From contig CAMLCX010000110.1 of the NCBI GenBank assembly GCA_946478635.1, positions 1-11,743 of the forward strand: 11,743 nt of DNA. Direction: 5' to 3'. Both the position numbers and the translations under genes were made by a program. Positions within the stretch are counted from its first letter, which is position 1; the number at the start of each line of letters is the position of its first letter. This stretch comes from an uncultured Pseudomonadota bacterium. Lineage in GTDB: Bacteria > Desulfobacterota_B > Binatia > UBA9968. Positions 1-6,859 of the stretch are shown one piece after another. The notes under the pieces are model-generated. The model was not told the origin of the DNA and did no database searches. It was given only the letters and a program-made list of their open reading frames with translations.

Positions 1-136
1 GAAGCGGCCTGGCCCAATACGCCATACCATAGTAGCGGCGCGGCGGCTTTTTTGCCGACGCCTCGCGCCAGCGCACCAGGCGCGGGCAGCGCCGGCAGTT
101 GATGACGTTATGATGCAACTCATCGAGGTCGCTCAT
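1..136 (-). CDS. Uracil-DNA glycosylase, family 5-like (partial, N-terminus only)
   Basis: The minus strand from an ATG at 136 encodes 45 residues that run off the left edge. They begin MSDLDELHHNVINCRRCPRL and continue with VRWREASAKK and, near the edge, YYGMAYWARPL. The CxxC followed by PRLVxWRE, and then a YW(A/G)RP block, is the N-terminal signature of iron-sulfur uracil-DNA glycosylases of the family 4/5 (UDGb) type. The two cysteines seen (residues 14 and 17) would be the first half of the [4Fe-4S] ligand set. These enzymes remove uracil and other deaminated bases from DNA as the first step of base excision repair. There is no clear Shine-Dalgarno upstream of this ATG, so the start rests on the family-like N-terminus. 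The catalytic motifs lie outside the window, so the family 4 versus 5 assignment is inferred from this short block alone. Confidence 0.72.
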   Translation of the reverse strand, partial: MSDLDELHHNVINCRRCPRLVRWREASAKKPPRRYYGMAYWARPL

Positions 137-324
137 GGAATTAAGTTGTTAGCATAGGGGCGGATGGAAATGGAAACCAAACATCGAAATGGGTTGGCAG
201 AAAAACTGGCTCTCGCGCCGGCTAAGTATCTTCCACCGCGCAGGGTTGGCGAGATTTGGGGTGCCCATCACTCGCGTGCAAATGCTTATTTTTTTTGCTA
301 TAAAATTATCGACTCAATCATCTC

Positions 325-580
325 AGAGGGAGAATCCATGATTCAACGGCCTCAGCCTTATATCAGGCAGTTTAAGTCTGCATCAATAATCGCAACGGGG
401 AGAGCCCATCCTGCGGCTACAGCGGCTCCGAAGTGATCGTCGAAGCGCTGCGCAAAGTGACCAAGGACGACGTTCCGCAGATTGTGGATCAGTGTATGAC
501 GCTTGAAGCGACGGATCAGGCCAAGAAACCTAGCGCCGTCGCAACGTGGACTGCATCCCGCACATCCAGCGCTATCTAAC
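325..580 (+). pseudogene. Possible decayed coding remnant, unidentified
   Basis: An apparent translation start exists at 337: a strong Shine-Dalgarno (agagggag, 325-332) followed by an ATG. The frame it opens is only 32 codons (ends 436) and resembles nothing I know. A different frame, overlapping from about 381 and ending at a TAA near 580, reads SGSEVIVEALRKVTKDD and so on. That is protein-like and faintly recalls the C-terminal part of periplasmic substrate-binding proteins of ABC transporters. The good start signal and the protein-like stretch lie in different frames, which is what a deletion or frameshift remnant would look like. It could equally be chance. Low confidence. Confidence 0.2.
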
Positions 581-599
581 GACATTTGCCTCAGGCCAA

Positions 600-639
600 A
601 TCGCGGTTTTTCTGGCTTTGATCCAGGAGAAACCGCGAT
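600..639. repeat. Long imperfect hairpin (inverted repeat)
   Basis: Arms 600-615 and 623-639 pair over 16 base pairs, with one G-U pair (610/629) and one bulged G (626). They close on a 7-nt loop at 616-622. The stem starts ATCGCGGTTT on the left and ends AAACCGCGAT on the right. No T-tract follows on the plus strand, so it is not a canonical intrinsic terminator. It could be an RNA structure in the leader of the downstream sdh operon, a transcript end that relies on other factors, or a fragment of a small repeat element. Confidence 0.6.
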
Positions 640-683
640 GGTGTGTCGCGTGTGCGCGCCGCTGGCGGCTGAAATTGCGAAAC

Positions 684-710
684 TTGACACGGCTCTCCTA
701 TCCATATTAG
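684..710 (+). promoter_or_regulatory. Candidate sigma-70 promoter of the sdh operon
   Basis: A perfect -35 hexamer TTGACA lies at 684-689, with a partial -10 TATTAG at 705-710 and a short 15-bp spacer. It is oriented toward sdhC and lies about 65 bp upstream of its start codon. The -10 overlaps the first copy of the 22-bp tandem repeat (706-727). The spacer is suboptimal, so this is a candidate only. Confidence 0.35.
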
Positions 711-749
711 TGAAACACGAGTACTGAATTAGTGAAACACGAGTACTGA
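706..749. repeat. Perfect 22-bp tandem repeat, two copies
   Basis: Two identical, directly abutting 22-bp units lie at 706-727 and 728-749, just upstream of the sdhC ribosome binding site. Each begins ATTAGTGAAACAC and ends GAGTACTGA. Each unit has a rough dyad, TTAGT-N11-ACTGA, with one mismatch between the arms. A 22-bp period is about two helical turns, so the units face the same side of the DNA. The position, starting at the candidate -10 box, suits a pair of operator sites. A recent slippage duplication is the alternative. Confidence 0.85.
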
Positions 750-774
750 TCAAAATAACAAAAGGAAATTTATC

Positions 775-1539
775 GTGGCAGACAAAACTCTGACCCTGGA
801 TCAATTTCGCACGCTGCGAAAAGACAATTGGTGGGTTGAGCCGTTGCTCGTGGTCGCCGTTCTCGGCGGCTTCGCGATTTACGCGACCTGGGCGGCTTTG
901 CAAAATGCTCACTACTATGTCGCTCCCTATCTCTCGCCGTTCTACTCGCCCTGCCTCGCCGAGAACTGCGCGCATGTGACGTTGCCGCTCTTCGGTTCCT
1001 GGTGGAATTTATCGCCGGCATTCTTGATTCTCTGGATACCCGGCGGGTTTCGCGCCACCTGTTACTACTATCGCAAAGCCTATTACCGCTCGTTTTTCCT
1101 TTCGCCACCCGCCTGCGCGGTGCGCGACGCTTCAAAAAGCTATAGCGGCGAGACGCGTTTCCCCTTCTTGTTTCAAAATCTGCACCGTTATTTCTTTTAT
1201 TTGTCGTTGGTGATTTTAGCGTTTCTCTGGTGGGATGCGCTGCTCGCCTTCAAATTCGCCAATGGTATCGGCGTGGGCATCGGCACCCTCGTGCTCTGCA
1301 TCAACGCCGCGCTGTTGTCGATCTTCAGTCTCTCCTGCAATTCTTGTCGCCATGTCTGCGGCGGTTTTTTGAACTCATTTCACAGCGCTCCCGGCAAATA
1401 CAGCGCCTGGAAGTTCGTCAGCCGGCTCAACGAGAAACACATGGAGTATGCCTGGGTGAGCCTCATCTGGGTTGCGCTCACGGATCTTTATGTGCGCCTG
1501 CTCTCGATGGGTGTGATCACGGATTTGAGGTTTTTCTAA
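775..1539 (+). CDS. sdhC: Succinate dehydrogenase membrane anchor subunit (Sdh1-type SdhC)
   Basis: This is a 254-residue integral membrane protein, first gene of the sdh operon. It anchors the catalytic subunits and passes electrons to quinone. About five hydrophobic helices are visible near residues 22-42, 79-96, 138-160, 166-187 and 224-245. Conserved-looking blocks include GGFRATCYYYRK (90-101), SPPAC (110-114), ETRFPF (126-131), QNLHRYFFY (134-142) and SCNSCRHVCGG (187-197), with TDLRFF at the end. This resembles the single membrane subunit of mycobacterial Sdh1 complexes rather than the small SdhC/SdhD heme b pair of E. coli. The Cys/His-rich pattern (C60, C65, C96, C114, H137, C188, C191, H193, C195) fits an iron-sulfur rather than purely heme-based anchor, by inference. 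The start is GTG at 775, preceded by aaaggaa (761-767). Its TAA overlaps the sdhA ATG by one base (TAATG). No separate SdhD is seen. Confidence 0.85.
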   Translation: MADKTLTLDQFRTLRKDNWWVEPLLVVAVLGGFAIYATWAALQNAHYYVAPYLSPFYSPCLAENCAHVTLPLFGSWWNLSPAFLILWIPGGFRATCYYYRKAYYRSFFLSPPACAVRDASKSYSGETRFPFLFQNLHRYFFYLSLVILAFLWWDALLAFKFANGIGVGIGTLVLCINAALLSIFSLSCNSCRHVCGGFLNSFHSAPGKYSAWKFVSRLNEKHMEYAWVSLIWVALTDLYVRLLSMGVITDLRFF

Positions 1540-3338
1540 TGGCTGAAGCAAAATACGAAACTCACGAATACGACGTGGTGATCATCGGCGCCGGCGGCGC
1601 GGGACTGCGCGCAGCTGTCGAGGCGTCTGCGCTGGGCGCAAAAACAGCCCTGGTCTGCAAATCGCTGCTTGGTAAGGCGCACACGGTCATGGCCGAGGGC
1701 GGCATCGCCGCGGCCATGGGCAATGTTTACCCGGAGGACAACTGGAAGGTTCATTTCCGCGACACCATGCGCGGCGGCAAGCTCCTCAACAACTGGCGCA
1801 TGGCGCAGCTTCACGCTCAAGAAGCTCCCGACCGCGTGCTCGAGCTGGAAGAATGGGGCGCGCTCTTTGACCGGACCAAGGACGGCTTGATCCTGCAACG
1901 CGATTTCGGCGGCCATCGCTACGCGCGTTTGGCTCACGTGGGCGATCGCACCGGCCTGGAAATGATTCGCACCTTGCAGCAACACGCCGTGCACAAAGGC
2001 ATCGACGTGTATATGGAGTGCAACCTTCAGCGACTTCTTACGGATGGCGGCCGCATCAGCGGCGCGTTTGGTTACTGGCGCGAGAGCGGCAAGTTTATTT
2101 TGTTCAAATGCAAAGCGGTCGTGCTCGCCACCGGCGGCGGCGGCAAGGCCTGGAAGGTGACCTCCAATTCGTGGGAGTACAGCGGCGACGGCGTGACCAT
2201 GGCAGCGGATGCCGGCGCGGATCTGATGGATATCGAGTTCATGCAGTTTCATCCGACGGGCATGGTCTGGCCGCCGAGTGTGCGAGGCATTCTTGTAACC
2301 GAAGGCGTCCGCGGCGACGGCGGCACTTTGAAGAACACCAAGGGCGAGCGCTTCATGTTCAATTACATCCCGGAATTCTTCCGCGCCGAGACGGCTGAAA
2401 CCGAGAAGGAAGCCGACGCCTGGTACGACGACAAGCGCAACCGGCGCACCCCGGATCTCCTGCCGCGCGACGAAGTCGCCCGCGCGATCAACTCGGAAGT
2501 GAAAGCCGGGCGCGGCACCCCGCATGGTGGCGTTTTTCTCGATATTGCATCGCGCCGACCGGCAGATTACATCCAGCGCCGATTGCCTTCGATGTATCAC
2601 CAGTTCAAGGAACTGGCCGATGTCGACATCACGAAAGAACCCATGGAAGTCGGTCCGACCTGCCACTATTCGATGGGCGGTGTGAGAGTCGATGCCGACA
2701 GCACCGCGACAACGGTACCCGGGTTGTTTGCCGCCGGCGAAGTCGCCGCGGGGCTGCATGGCGCCAATCGCTTGGGCGGCAATTCTCTTTCCGATTTGTT
2801 GGTATTCGGCCGGCGTGCCGGGCTGTATGCCGCCGAGTACGCAAAGTCGATCAAGGGCGCGTTGTCGATCAATAACGATCAGGTCGACAGCTATGCGCGC
2901 GACATGCTCGCGCCCTTTGAAGCCAAAGGAAGCGAAAATCCCTATAAGATCCATGCGGACCTGCAAGACTGCATGCAAAATCTGGTCGGCATCATCCGAG
3001 TCGAGTCGGAGTTGAAGCAGGCTCTGGAAATTCTTCAGCAACTAAAACAACGCTCGAAAAATGTCAAAGTCGAGGGCAATCGCCATTTCAATACCGGGTG
3101 GCACCTCGCCTTGGATCTGCACTCGCTTTTGACCTTCGCTGAATCGGCGACCTTGGCTGCGGTCGAACGAAAAGAGAGCCGTGGCGGTCATACACGTGAC
3201 GACTTTCCGAACACCGATGCGAAATTTGCCAAAGTCAATATCGTGGTGCGAAAATCCGCCGAGGGCATGAGACTGTCTCAGGAGCCACTGCCGGAAATGC
3301 CCGAAGAGTTAAAAGCACTGCTTGAGGAGAATAAGTAA
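1539..3338 (+). CDS. sdhA: Succinate dehydrogenase flavoprotein subunit
   Basis: This is a 599-residue FAD-binding catalytic subunit that oxidises succinate to fumarate on the cytoplasmic face. Visible motifs are the FAD-binding GAGGAG (17-22), His48 in KAHTV for covalent FAD attachment, HPTG (238-241), Arg310 in LPRDEVARAI (the position of the proton-relay arginine), His376 in PTCHYSMGG, and HGANRLGGNSLSDLL (407-421) with Arg411 for substrate binding. The WYDD..NRR..DLLPRDE insertion (295-312) and the GRGTPHGGVFLD block (324-335) match my recollection of mycobacterial Sdh1 SdhA better than E. coli SdhA. The start at 1539 follows from the one-base overlap with the sdhC stop and from the FAD motif lying just inside the N-terminus. 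An in-frame upstream extension exists but overlaps sdhC and lacks family resemblance. The gene ends directly against the sdhB ATG. From sequence alone a fumarate reductase direction cannot be excluded. Confidence 0.96.
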   Translation: MAEAKYETHEYDVVIIGAGGAGLRAAVEASALGAKTALVCKSLLGKAHTVMAEGGIAAAMGNVYPEDNWKVHFRDTMRGGKLLNNWRMAQLHAQEAPDRVLELEEWGALFDRTKDGLILQRDFGGHRYARLAHVGDRTGLEMIRTLQQHAVHKGIDVYMECNLQRLLTDGGRISGAFGYWRESGKFILFKCKAVVLATGGGGKAWKVTSNSWEYSGDGVTMAADAGADLMDIEFMQFHPTGMVWPPSVRGILVTEGVRGDGGTLKNTKGERFMFNYIPEFFRAETAETEKEADAWYDDKRNRRTPDLLPRDEVARAINSEVKAGRGTPHGGVFLDIASRRPADYIQRRLPSMYHQFKELADVDITKEPMEVGPTCHYSMGGVRVDADSTATTVPGLFAAGEVAAGLHGANRLGGNSLSDLLVFGRRAGLYAAEYAKSIKGALSINNDQVDSYARDMLAPFEAKGSENPYKIHADLQDCMQNLVGIIRVESELKQALEILQQLKQRSKNVKVEGNRHFNTGWHLALDLHSLLTFAESATLAAVERKESRGGHTRDDFPNTDAKFAKVNIVVRKSAEGMRLSQEPLPEMPEELKALLEENK

Positions 3339-4097
3339 ATGGCTGACCAGCAAGTCCATATGCGCGTGTGGCGCGGTGACGTCACCGGCGGAGAATTCAG
3401 AGACTACCGGATTGATGTCGGCGAGGGTCAAGTGGTGCTCGACGTCATTCACGCGATCCAGGCGCAGCAGGCCAACGATCTGGCCGTGCGCTGGAACTGC
3501 AAAGCCGGCAAATGCGGCTCGTGCAGCGCTGAGATTAACGGCAAACCGCGGCTTATGTGCATGACCCGGATGAACACCTTTCAACCCGGCGAAACAATCA
3601 CCGTTTCGCCGATGAAGACTTTTCCGATCATTCGCGACCTGGTGACCGACGTTTCGTTCAACTTCAGAAAGGCTCGTGAAGTACCCGCGTTCAAACCGAA
3701 ACCCAAAGACCCCGACGGCAAGCGACGAATGTACCAAGAGGACATCGATCGCGTGCAAGAATTTCACAAATGCATCGAGTGTTTTCTCTGTCAAAACGTC
3801 TGCCACGTCATCCGCGACCATGAAGATAACAAACAATCTTTCGCCGGCCCGCGACTGTTCGTGCGCCTAGCGGCGCTGGAGATGCACCCCCTGGATAGCA
3901 ACGATCGAATGGAGCTTATCAAGCAGAGGGCCGGGCTGGGATTTTGCAATATCACGAAATGCTGCACCGAGGTTTGTCCGGAGCACATCCATATTACCGA
4001 CAATGCGATTATTCCGCTGAAGGAACGCGTTGTGGATCGCTACTACGATCCGATCGCCAAATTGCTCGGGCTCTACTCGAAAAAAACCAGCGAATGA
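3339..4097 (+). CDS. sdhB: Succinate dehydrogenase iron-sulfur subunit
   Basis: This is a 252-residue electron-transfer subunit that carries electrons from FAD in SdhA to the membrane anchor. The N-terminal plant-ferredoxin-like domain has Cys54, Cys59, Cys62 and Cys74 for the [2Fe-2S] cluster. The C-terminal domain has CIECFLCQNVC (145-155) and CNITKCCTEVCPE (203-215). By comparison with E. coli SdhB, Cys145, 148, 151 and 213 would hold [4Fe-4S], and Cys155, 203 and 209 the [3Fe-4S]. An extra cysteine, Cys208, sits next to Cys209. The HVIRDHED and DNAIIPLKERVVD stretches fit the Sdh1 type. The ATG follows the sdhA stop with no gap, and gaggag (3325-3330), inside the end of sdhA, is its ribosome binding site. 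Translational coupling in the order C-A-B is likely. Confidence 0.95.
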   Translation: MADQQVHMRVWRGDVTGGEFRDYRIDVGEGQVVLDVIHAIQAQQANDLAVRWNCKAGKCGSCSAEINGKPRLMCMTRMNTFQPGETITVSPMKTFPIIRDLVTDVSFNFRKAREVPAFKPKPKDPDGKRRMYQEDIDRVQEFHKCIECFLCQNVCHVIRDHEDNKQSFAGPRLFVRLAALEMHPLDSNDRMELIKQRAGLGFCNITKCCTEVCPEHIHITDNAIIPLKERVVDRYYDPIAKLLGLYSKKTSE

Positions 4098-4117
4098 TTT
4101 GCCAATTCCGCGTGGAC

Positions 4118-4134
4118 CAGGACTTTTTGTCCTG
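4118..4134. terminator. Weak hairpin between convergent genes
   Basis: Six-base arms CAGGAC (4118-4123) and GTCCTG (4129-4134) enclose a TTTTT loop, 21 bp after the sdhB stop and 24 bp before the convergent minus-strand gene ends. The position suits a bidirectional transcript end. No T-tract follows on either strand, so support is positional only. Confidence 0.3.
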
Positions 4135-4158
4135 CCTACCGGGAAGGGATGTGGGGAA

Positions 4159-4683
4159 TTAGCGCTGACGCCGTCGCAAGTACATCTTCACCCAGTAATC
4201 GTAAAGCGACGGCACGGTAAATTTCTCGGTCATGTTGCGTTTCAGCGCTGACTCGTATTCGATGCTGATATCCTGCCCCTCTTTGCTCACGCCCAAAAGA
4301 CGGCCCTGTTTCTGATCCACAAAGGCACCGACCGCGCGTAGAATCTGCGATAGCGTGTGCGCCTCAGGGCTTCCCGGCGCGCCTGTCCTCTTGCTCTGGC
4401 CCTCGTTATCCATACGCGCGATGTCGTCGTGCGTGTAATGCATTTCCAATGTGCCCGAAGAGGGTTGCGGCTCTTGCAACGCTTCTGATTTTTTGCGGCG
4501 AAAAATCTGCCAGCTCACCTTCAACGACACCTCTGGAGCGGGGACGCGAGAGGTTTGCTGTTTTTCCGCATAGACGGCGATTCCCTGCTCTTCCACCTTT
4601 AGGGAAAACGACTCGATCTCCAGCGGCTCCAACATTTGCCCCACCGGTCGAAGCAATTGGGAAAAATTGAAATCAGACGACAT
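4159..4683 (-). CDS. Conserved-looking protein of unknown function (paralog A of a tandem pair)
   Basis: This is a 174-residue soluble, charged protein that I do not recognise, with no signal peptide and no membrane segment. Its main feature is clear homology with the next gene upstream. The N-terminal block LLRPVGQMLEPLEIESF (10-26) aligns with LRAIGQALEVLNIQNF there. The C-terminal domain (about 78-174) shares YTxxDIxR, an EGxSxR turn, LSQxLRxxGAxxxQKxxRL, EYES, and a basic LYDxWVxMYxxR tail. The middle (about 40-77) differs between the two. The start at 4683 is chosen because the paralog alignment begins there. The frame stays open upstream to 4908, but that extension overlaps the neighbour and has no paralog match. 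No strong Shine-Dalgarno is seen. It lies 121 bp downstream of its paralog and is probably co-transcribed with it. Function is not assigned. Confidence 0.75.
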   Translation of the reverse strand: MSSDFNFSQLLRPVGQMLEPLEIESFSLKVEEQGIAVYAEKQQTSRVPAPEVSLKVSWQIFRRKKSEALQEPQPSSGTLEMHYTHDDIARMDNEGQSKRTGAPGSPEAHTLSQILRAVGAFVDQKQGRLLGVSKEGQDISIEYESALKRNMTEKFTVPSLYDYWVKMYLRRRQR

Positions 4684-4804
4684 GGAATCTGGTGAAATAG
4701 GCGAGCGATTTAGGCCGTGAGCCGCGCTGCGGCGGTACGCGGGTGCGCTAAAGCCATATGAGTTTGTGCATTGAACATGGCTTGCCAATCTTGCGCGGTG
4801 AAAT

Positions 4805-5353
4805 TTACTGGGTCCGTGTTGAACGCTGCATATACATTCGCACCCAAAGATCGTAAAGGTCATTGGGAGCGAAGGCCTCTTTTCGCCTGCTGCCGATGGA
4901 CGACTCATATTCGACCATCACGTGTTCGATATCCCGAGTAATTTTGTACAAACGCGCGCGTTTCTGATTGAGATAGGCACCGATGCAGCGGAGCACCTGG
5001 GAGACACTAGCAGCATCTGCCATGACCTCTGAACGCCCCCGGCGCGACCGACCTTCTCCTTCCAATCGTTCGACGTCTTGAGCCGTATAGCAAAGTTCTA
5101 TCTGCGACAACATTGCGGAATCGTGTTGTGCTGTATCGCCAGACTGATCTTGGACAAGCGGCGCGCCCCAGATAGCGTCAAGCTTCTCTGCGCCAAATGG
5201 GTTACCTATGAACTGCTTATTCGTCTGCGGTACATGTCCGCGGACAAAATAATCTTCACCCGCCGGCTCCATTTCGAAGTTTTGAATATTTAGAACCTCA
5301 AGAGCCTGGCCAATCGCCCGTAGCGGTTGAGCATATTCCGTCATCTCAGCCAT
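4805..5353 (-). CDS. Conserved-looking protein of unknown function (paralog B of a tandem pair)
   Basis: This is a 182-residue soluble protein of no family I recognise, paralogous to the gene that follows it. An N-terminal block (LRAIGQALEVLNIQNF, 11-26) precedes a variable glycine- and polar-rich linker (about 30-80). The conserved C-terminal domain (about 84-182) contains CYTAQDVERLEGEG, SQVLRCIGAYLNQKRARL, VEYESS and DLYDLWVRMY. The start is drawn at the ATG at 5353. A strong ribosome binding site, GGAGGAGGT (5363-5355 read on the minus strand), lies just before it, and from this Met the first 16 residues align with the paralog without a gap. An in-frame ATG at 5398, with GAGGT before it, would add 15 residues and is the alternative. 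A candidate promoter lies upstream at 5434-5462. The small size and lack of enzyme-like motifs suggest a structural or regulatory role, but that is a guess. Confidence 0.75.
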   Translation of the reverse strand: MAEMTEYAQPLRAIGQALEVLNIQNFEMEPAGEDYFVRGHVPQTNKQFIGNPFGAEKLDAIWGAPLVQDQSGDTAQHDSAMLSQIELCYTAQDVERLEGEGRSRRGRSEVMADAASVSQVLRCIGAYLNQKRARLYKITRDIEHVMVEYESSIGSRRKEAFAPNDLYDLWVRMYMQRSTRTQ

Positions 5354-5433
5354 GACCTCCTCCCGGACACCCAACATGTGATTTTCAGCATCAGCCATAT
5401 CAACCTCGATAGATCTTGCAATTCTATAACCCT

Positions 5434-5462
5434 TTTTTACGCCGACACAAATAGGTTGTCAA
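5434..5462 (-). promoter_or_regulatory. Candidate sigma-70 promoter for the unknown paralog pair
   Basis: Read on the minus strand, a perfect TTGACA (5462-5457) is followed after exactly 17 bp by TAAAAA (5439-5434), which matches the -10 consensus at four of six positions. It points at the paralog pair, about 80 bp upstream of the preferred start and about 35 bp upstream of the alternative start. This suggests the pair is transcribed independently of pilTU. The rest of the spacer between the pair and pilU (5463-5630) shows nothing else I can support. Confidence 0.45.
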
Positions 5463-5634
5463 GGAAATATGCAGCAGCGCACTGCGGACGTCTTAGTCCT
5501 TATAATTCAAATAGTTTGTTCCATTGAGCGCACTGTACAAACACGATTACGGCACAATGTAGAACCGCTGTCTGCCGCTGCCCATCTTCCTAAATGCATG
5601 CAACGCCTCAAATTGTAGTTGCCGAGTTTTGATA

Positions 5635-5650
5635 ACCCACATCAGTGGGC
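5635..5650 (-). terminator. Possible terminator after pilU
   Basis: On the minus strand, 7 bp after the pilU stop, a stem CCCAC-TGAT-GTGGG (arms 5645-5649 and 5636-5640), extendable by one G-T pair, is followed by TTATCAAAAC. The stem is short and the T-tract is poor, so it is at best a weak terminator of the pilT-pilU transcript. Confidence 0.35.
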
Positions 5651-5656
5651 CCCTAA

Positions 5657-6838
5657 CTAACCGTTGCGTATTCGGAATCCGCCGGCGGCCTGTAGCGGCG
5701 CCGGCTTGGCTTTTTCGACCTTCTCTTGTTCAGCATCCTGTGCCGGCACCGGTTCTTCATCGACCTTCAGACCGGCGAGCTTGATTTTCAGCCGTAGGTT
5801 ATTCGCGCTGTCCGCGTTTATAAGCGCCTGGTCAAGGCTAATCTTTCCGTCTCGATAGAGGCTAAACAGCGCCTGGTCGAAAGTCTGACAGCCCTCCTGA
5901 ATTCCCTGCTCCATACCTTCTTTCAGCGCATCAACCTCCCCCTTCTTAATCAGATCCTTGAGGCGCGGCGTGTCCATTAGAATTTCCAGGGCGGCAATTC
6001 GCTTGCCGTCCGTGGATGGAATCAAACGCTGGGATACGATCGCGCGCAAATTGAGCGAAAGCTGTAAATAGATCTGTGCATGCCGCTCGCGCGGAAAAAA
6101 ATTCATGATCCGCTCGATGGATTGATTGGCATTGTTGGAATGGAGGGTGCCGAGACATAAATGACCGGTCTCGGCAAAAACGATTGCCGCCTCCATGGTT
6201 TCGGTGTCGCGAATCTCGCCAATCAGGATCACGTCGGGCGCCTGCCGCAAGGTGTTCTTCAGCGCCGATTGAAACGAAAGCGTGTCGAAGCCGACTTCAC
6301 GCTGGGTGACCACCGATTGCTTGTGCCGATGGACAAATTCGATGGGGTCTTCAATGGTGATGATATGACCGGCTTCGTTGGCATTTCGATGATCGATCAT
6401 CGCCGCTAAGGACGTCGATTTTCCTGAACCCGTGGCGCCCACAACTAACACTAACCCGCGCTTTGTCATGACGATGTCTCGAAGAATCGATGGCAAGCCC
6501 ATCTCGGCTACAGACAAGACATCCGCCTTGATACGTCGAATGACCATGCCTATGGAACCGCGCTGCTGAAACATATTGATGCGGAAGCGGGCGACTCCCG
6601 GCAGAGACATCGCCATGTTCATTTCCCGCGTCTCGGTGAATTCGAACTGTTGCTTTTCATTCAACATGGAGTGGGCGAGGTTTTTCAATTCCTCCGGAGT
6701 GAAAAAGTGCTCGCCGCGCGGCTGGATCTTGCCGTCCACTCGGTACATCGTCGGTCGCGCCACGGTCAGGTACAGATCGGATGCCTCCAGATCGACCATC
6801 GTCTGGAAATACTCCTGAATGTTGATGGAATTATCCAT
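5657..6838 (-). CDS. pilU: Type IV pilus retraction ATPase PilU
   Basis: This is a 393-residue cytoplasmic hexameric ATPase of the PilT/GspE superfamily that assists PilT in depolymerising the pilus. It has an N-terminal PAS-like domain (about 1-100) and a RecA-like core. The core shows Walker A GATGSGKS (134-141), the Asp box ITIEDPIEF (160-168), Walker B DVILIGEIRD (202-211) and the His box LGTLHSNNA (229-237). The GHIITIEDPIEFVH and REVGFDT stretches and the MIDHRN segment point to PilU rather than PilT. A Glu/Lys/Pro/Ala-rich tail of about 35 residues (about 355-389) ends the protein. Its start lies 21 bp after the pilT stop and the ribosome binding site is weak (gaagaag), consistent with downstream position in a pilT-pilU operon. 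No pilin or assembly ATPase gene is in the window. Confidence 0.93.
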   Translation of the reverse strand: MDNSINIQEYFQTMVDLEASDLYLTVARPTMYRVDGKIQPRGEHFFTPEELKNLAHSMLNEKQQFEFTETREMNMAMSLPGVARFRINMFQQRGSIGMVIRRIKADVLSVAEMGLPSILRDIVMTKRGLVLVVGATGSGKSTSLAAMIDHRNANEAGHIITIEDPIEFVHRHKQSVVTQREVGFDTLSFQSALKNTLRQAPDVILIGEIRDTETMEAAIVFAETGHLCLGTLHSNNANQSIERIMNFFPRERHAQIYLQLSLNLRAIVSQRLIPSTDGKRIAALEILMDTPRLKDLIKKGEVDALKEGMEQGIQEGCQTFDQALFSLYRDGKISLDQALINADSANNLRLKIKLAGLKVDEEPVPAQDAEQEKVEKAKPAPLQAAGGFRIRNG

Positions 6839-6859
6839 TCGAACTTCTTCAAGGAGCGA

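Noticed and set aside
164..436. A 90-codon plus-strand frame in the gene-poor region
   Set aside because: No Shine-Dalgarno at its start, no recognisable family features, and it crosses an AT-rich promoter-like stretch.
358..975. A 205-codon minus-strand frame across the gene-poor region and the start of sdhC
   Set aside because: Low-complexity-like translation without motifs, and it overlaps the sdhC 5' end and the tandem repeat.
1230..1538. An N-terminal extension of the sdhA frame
   Set aside because: It overlaps sdhC in another frame, is arginine-rich and unlike any SdhA; the TAATG junction and FAD motif place the start at 1539.
1536..3041. A 501-codon open frame on the minus strand opposite sdhA
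   Set aside because: It is the antisense of a highly conserved sdhA, its translation shows no motif or family character, and it starts and ends without regulatory signals; GC-rich codon bias produces such frames.
4751..4783. Inverted repeat AAGCCAT/ATGGCTT between the two paralog genes
   Set aside because: Only 7-bp arms with a 19-nt loop and no associated signal; expected by chance.
5476..5535. Direct repeat AGCGCACTG at 5476-5484 and 5527-5535
   Set aside because: Nine bases in two copies in the spacer downstream of pilU, with no further copies or dyad; too weak to call.
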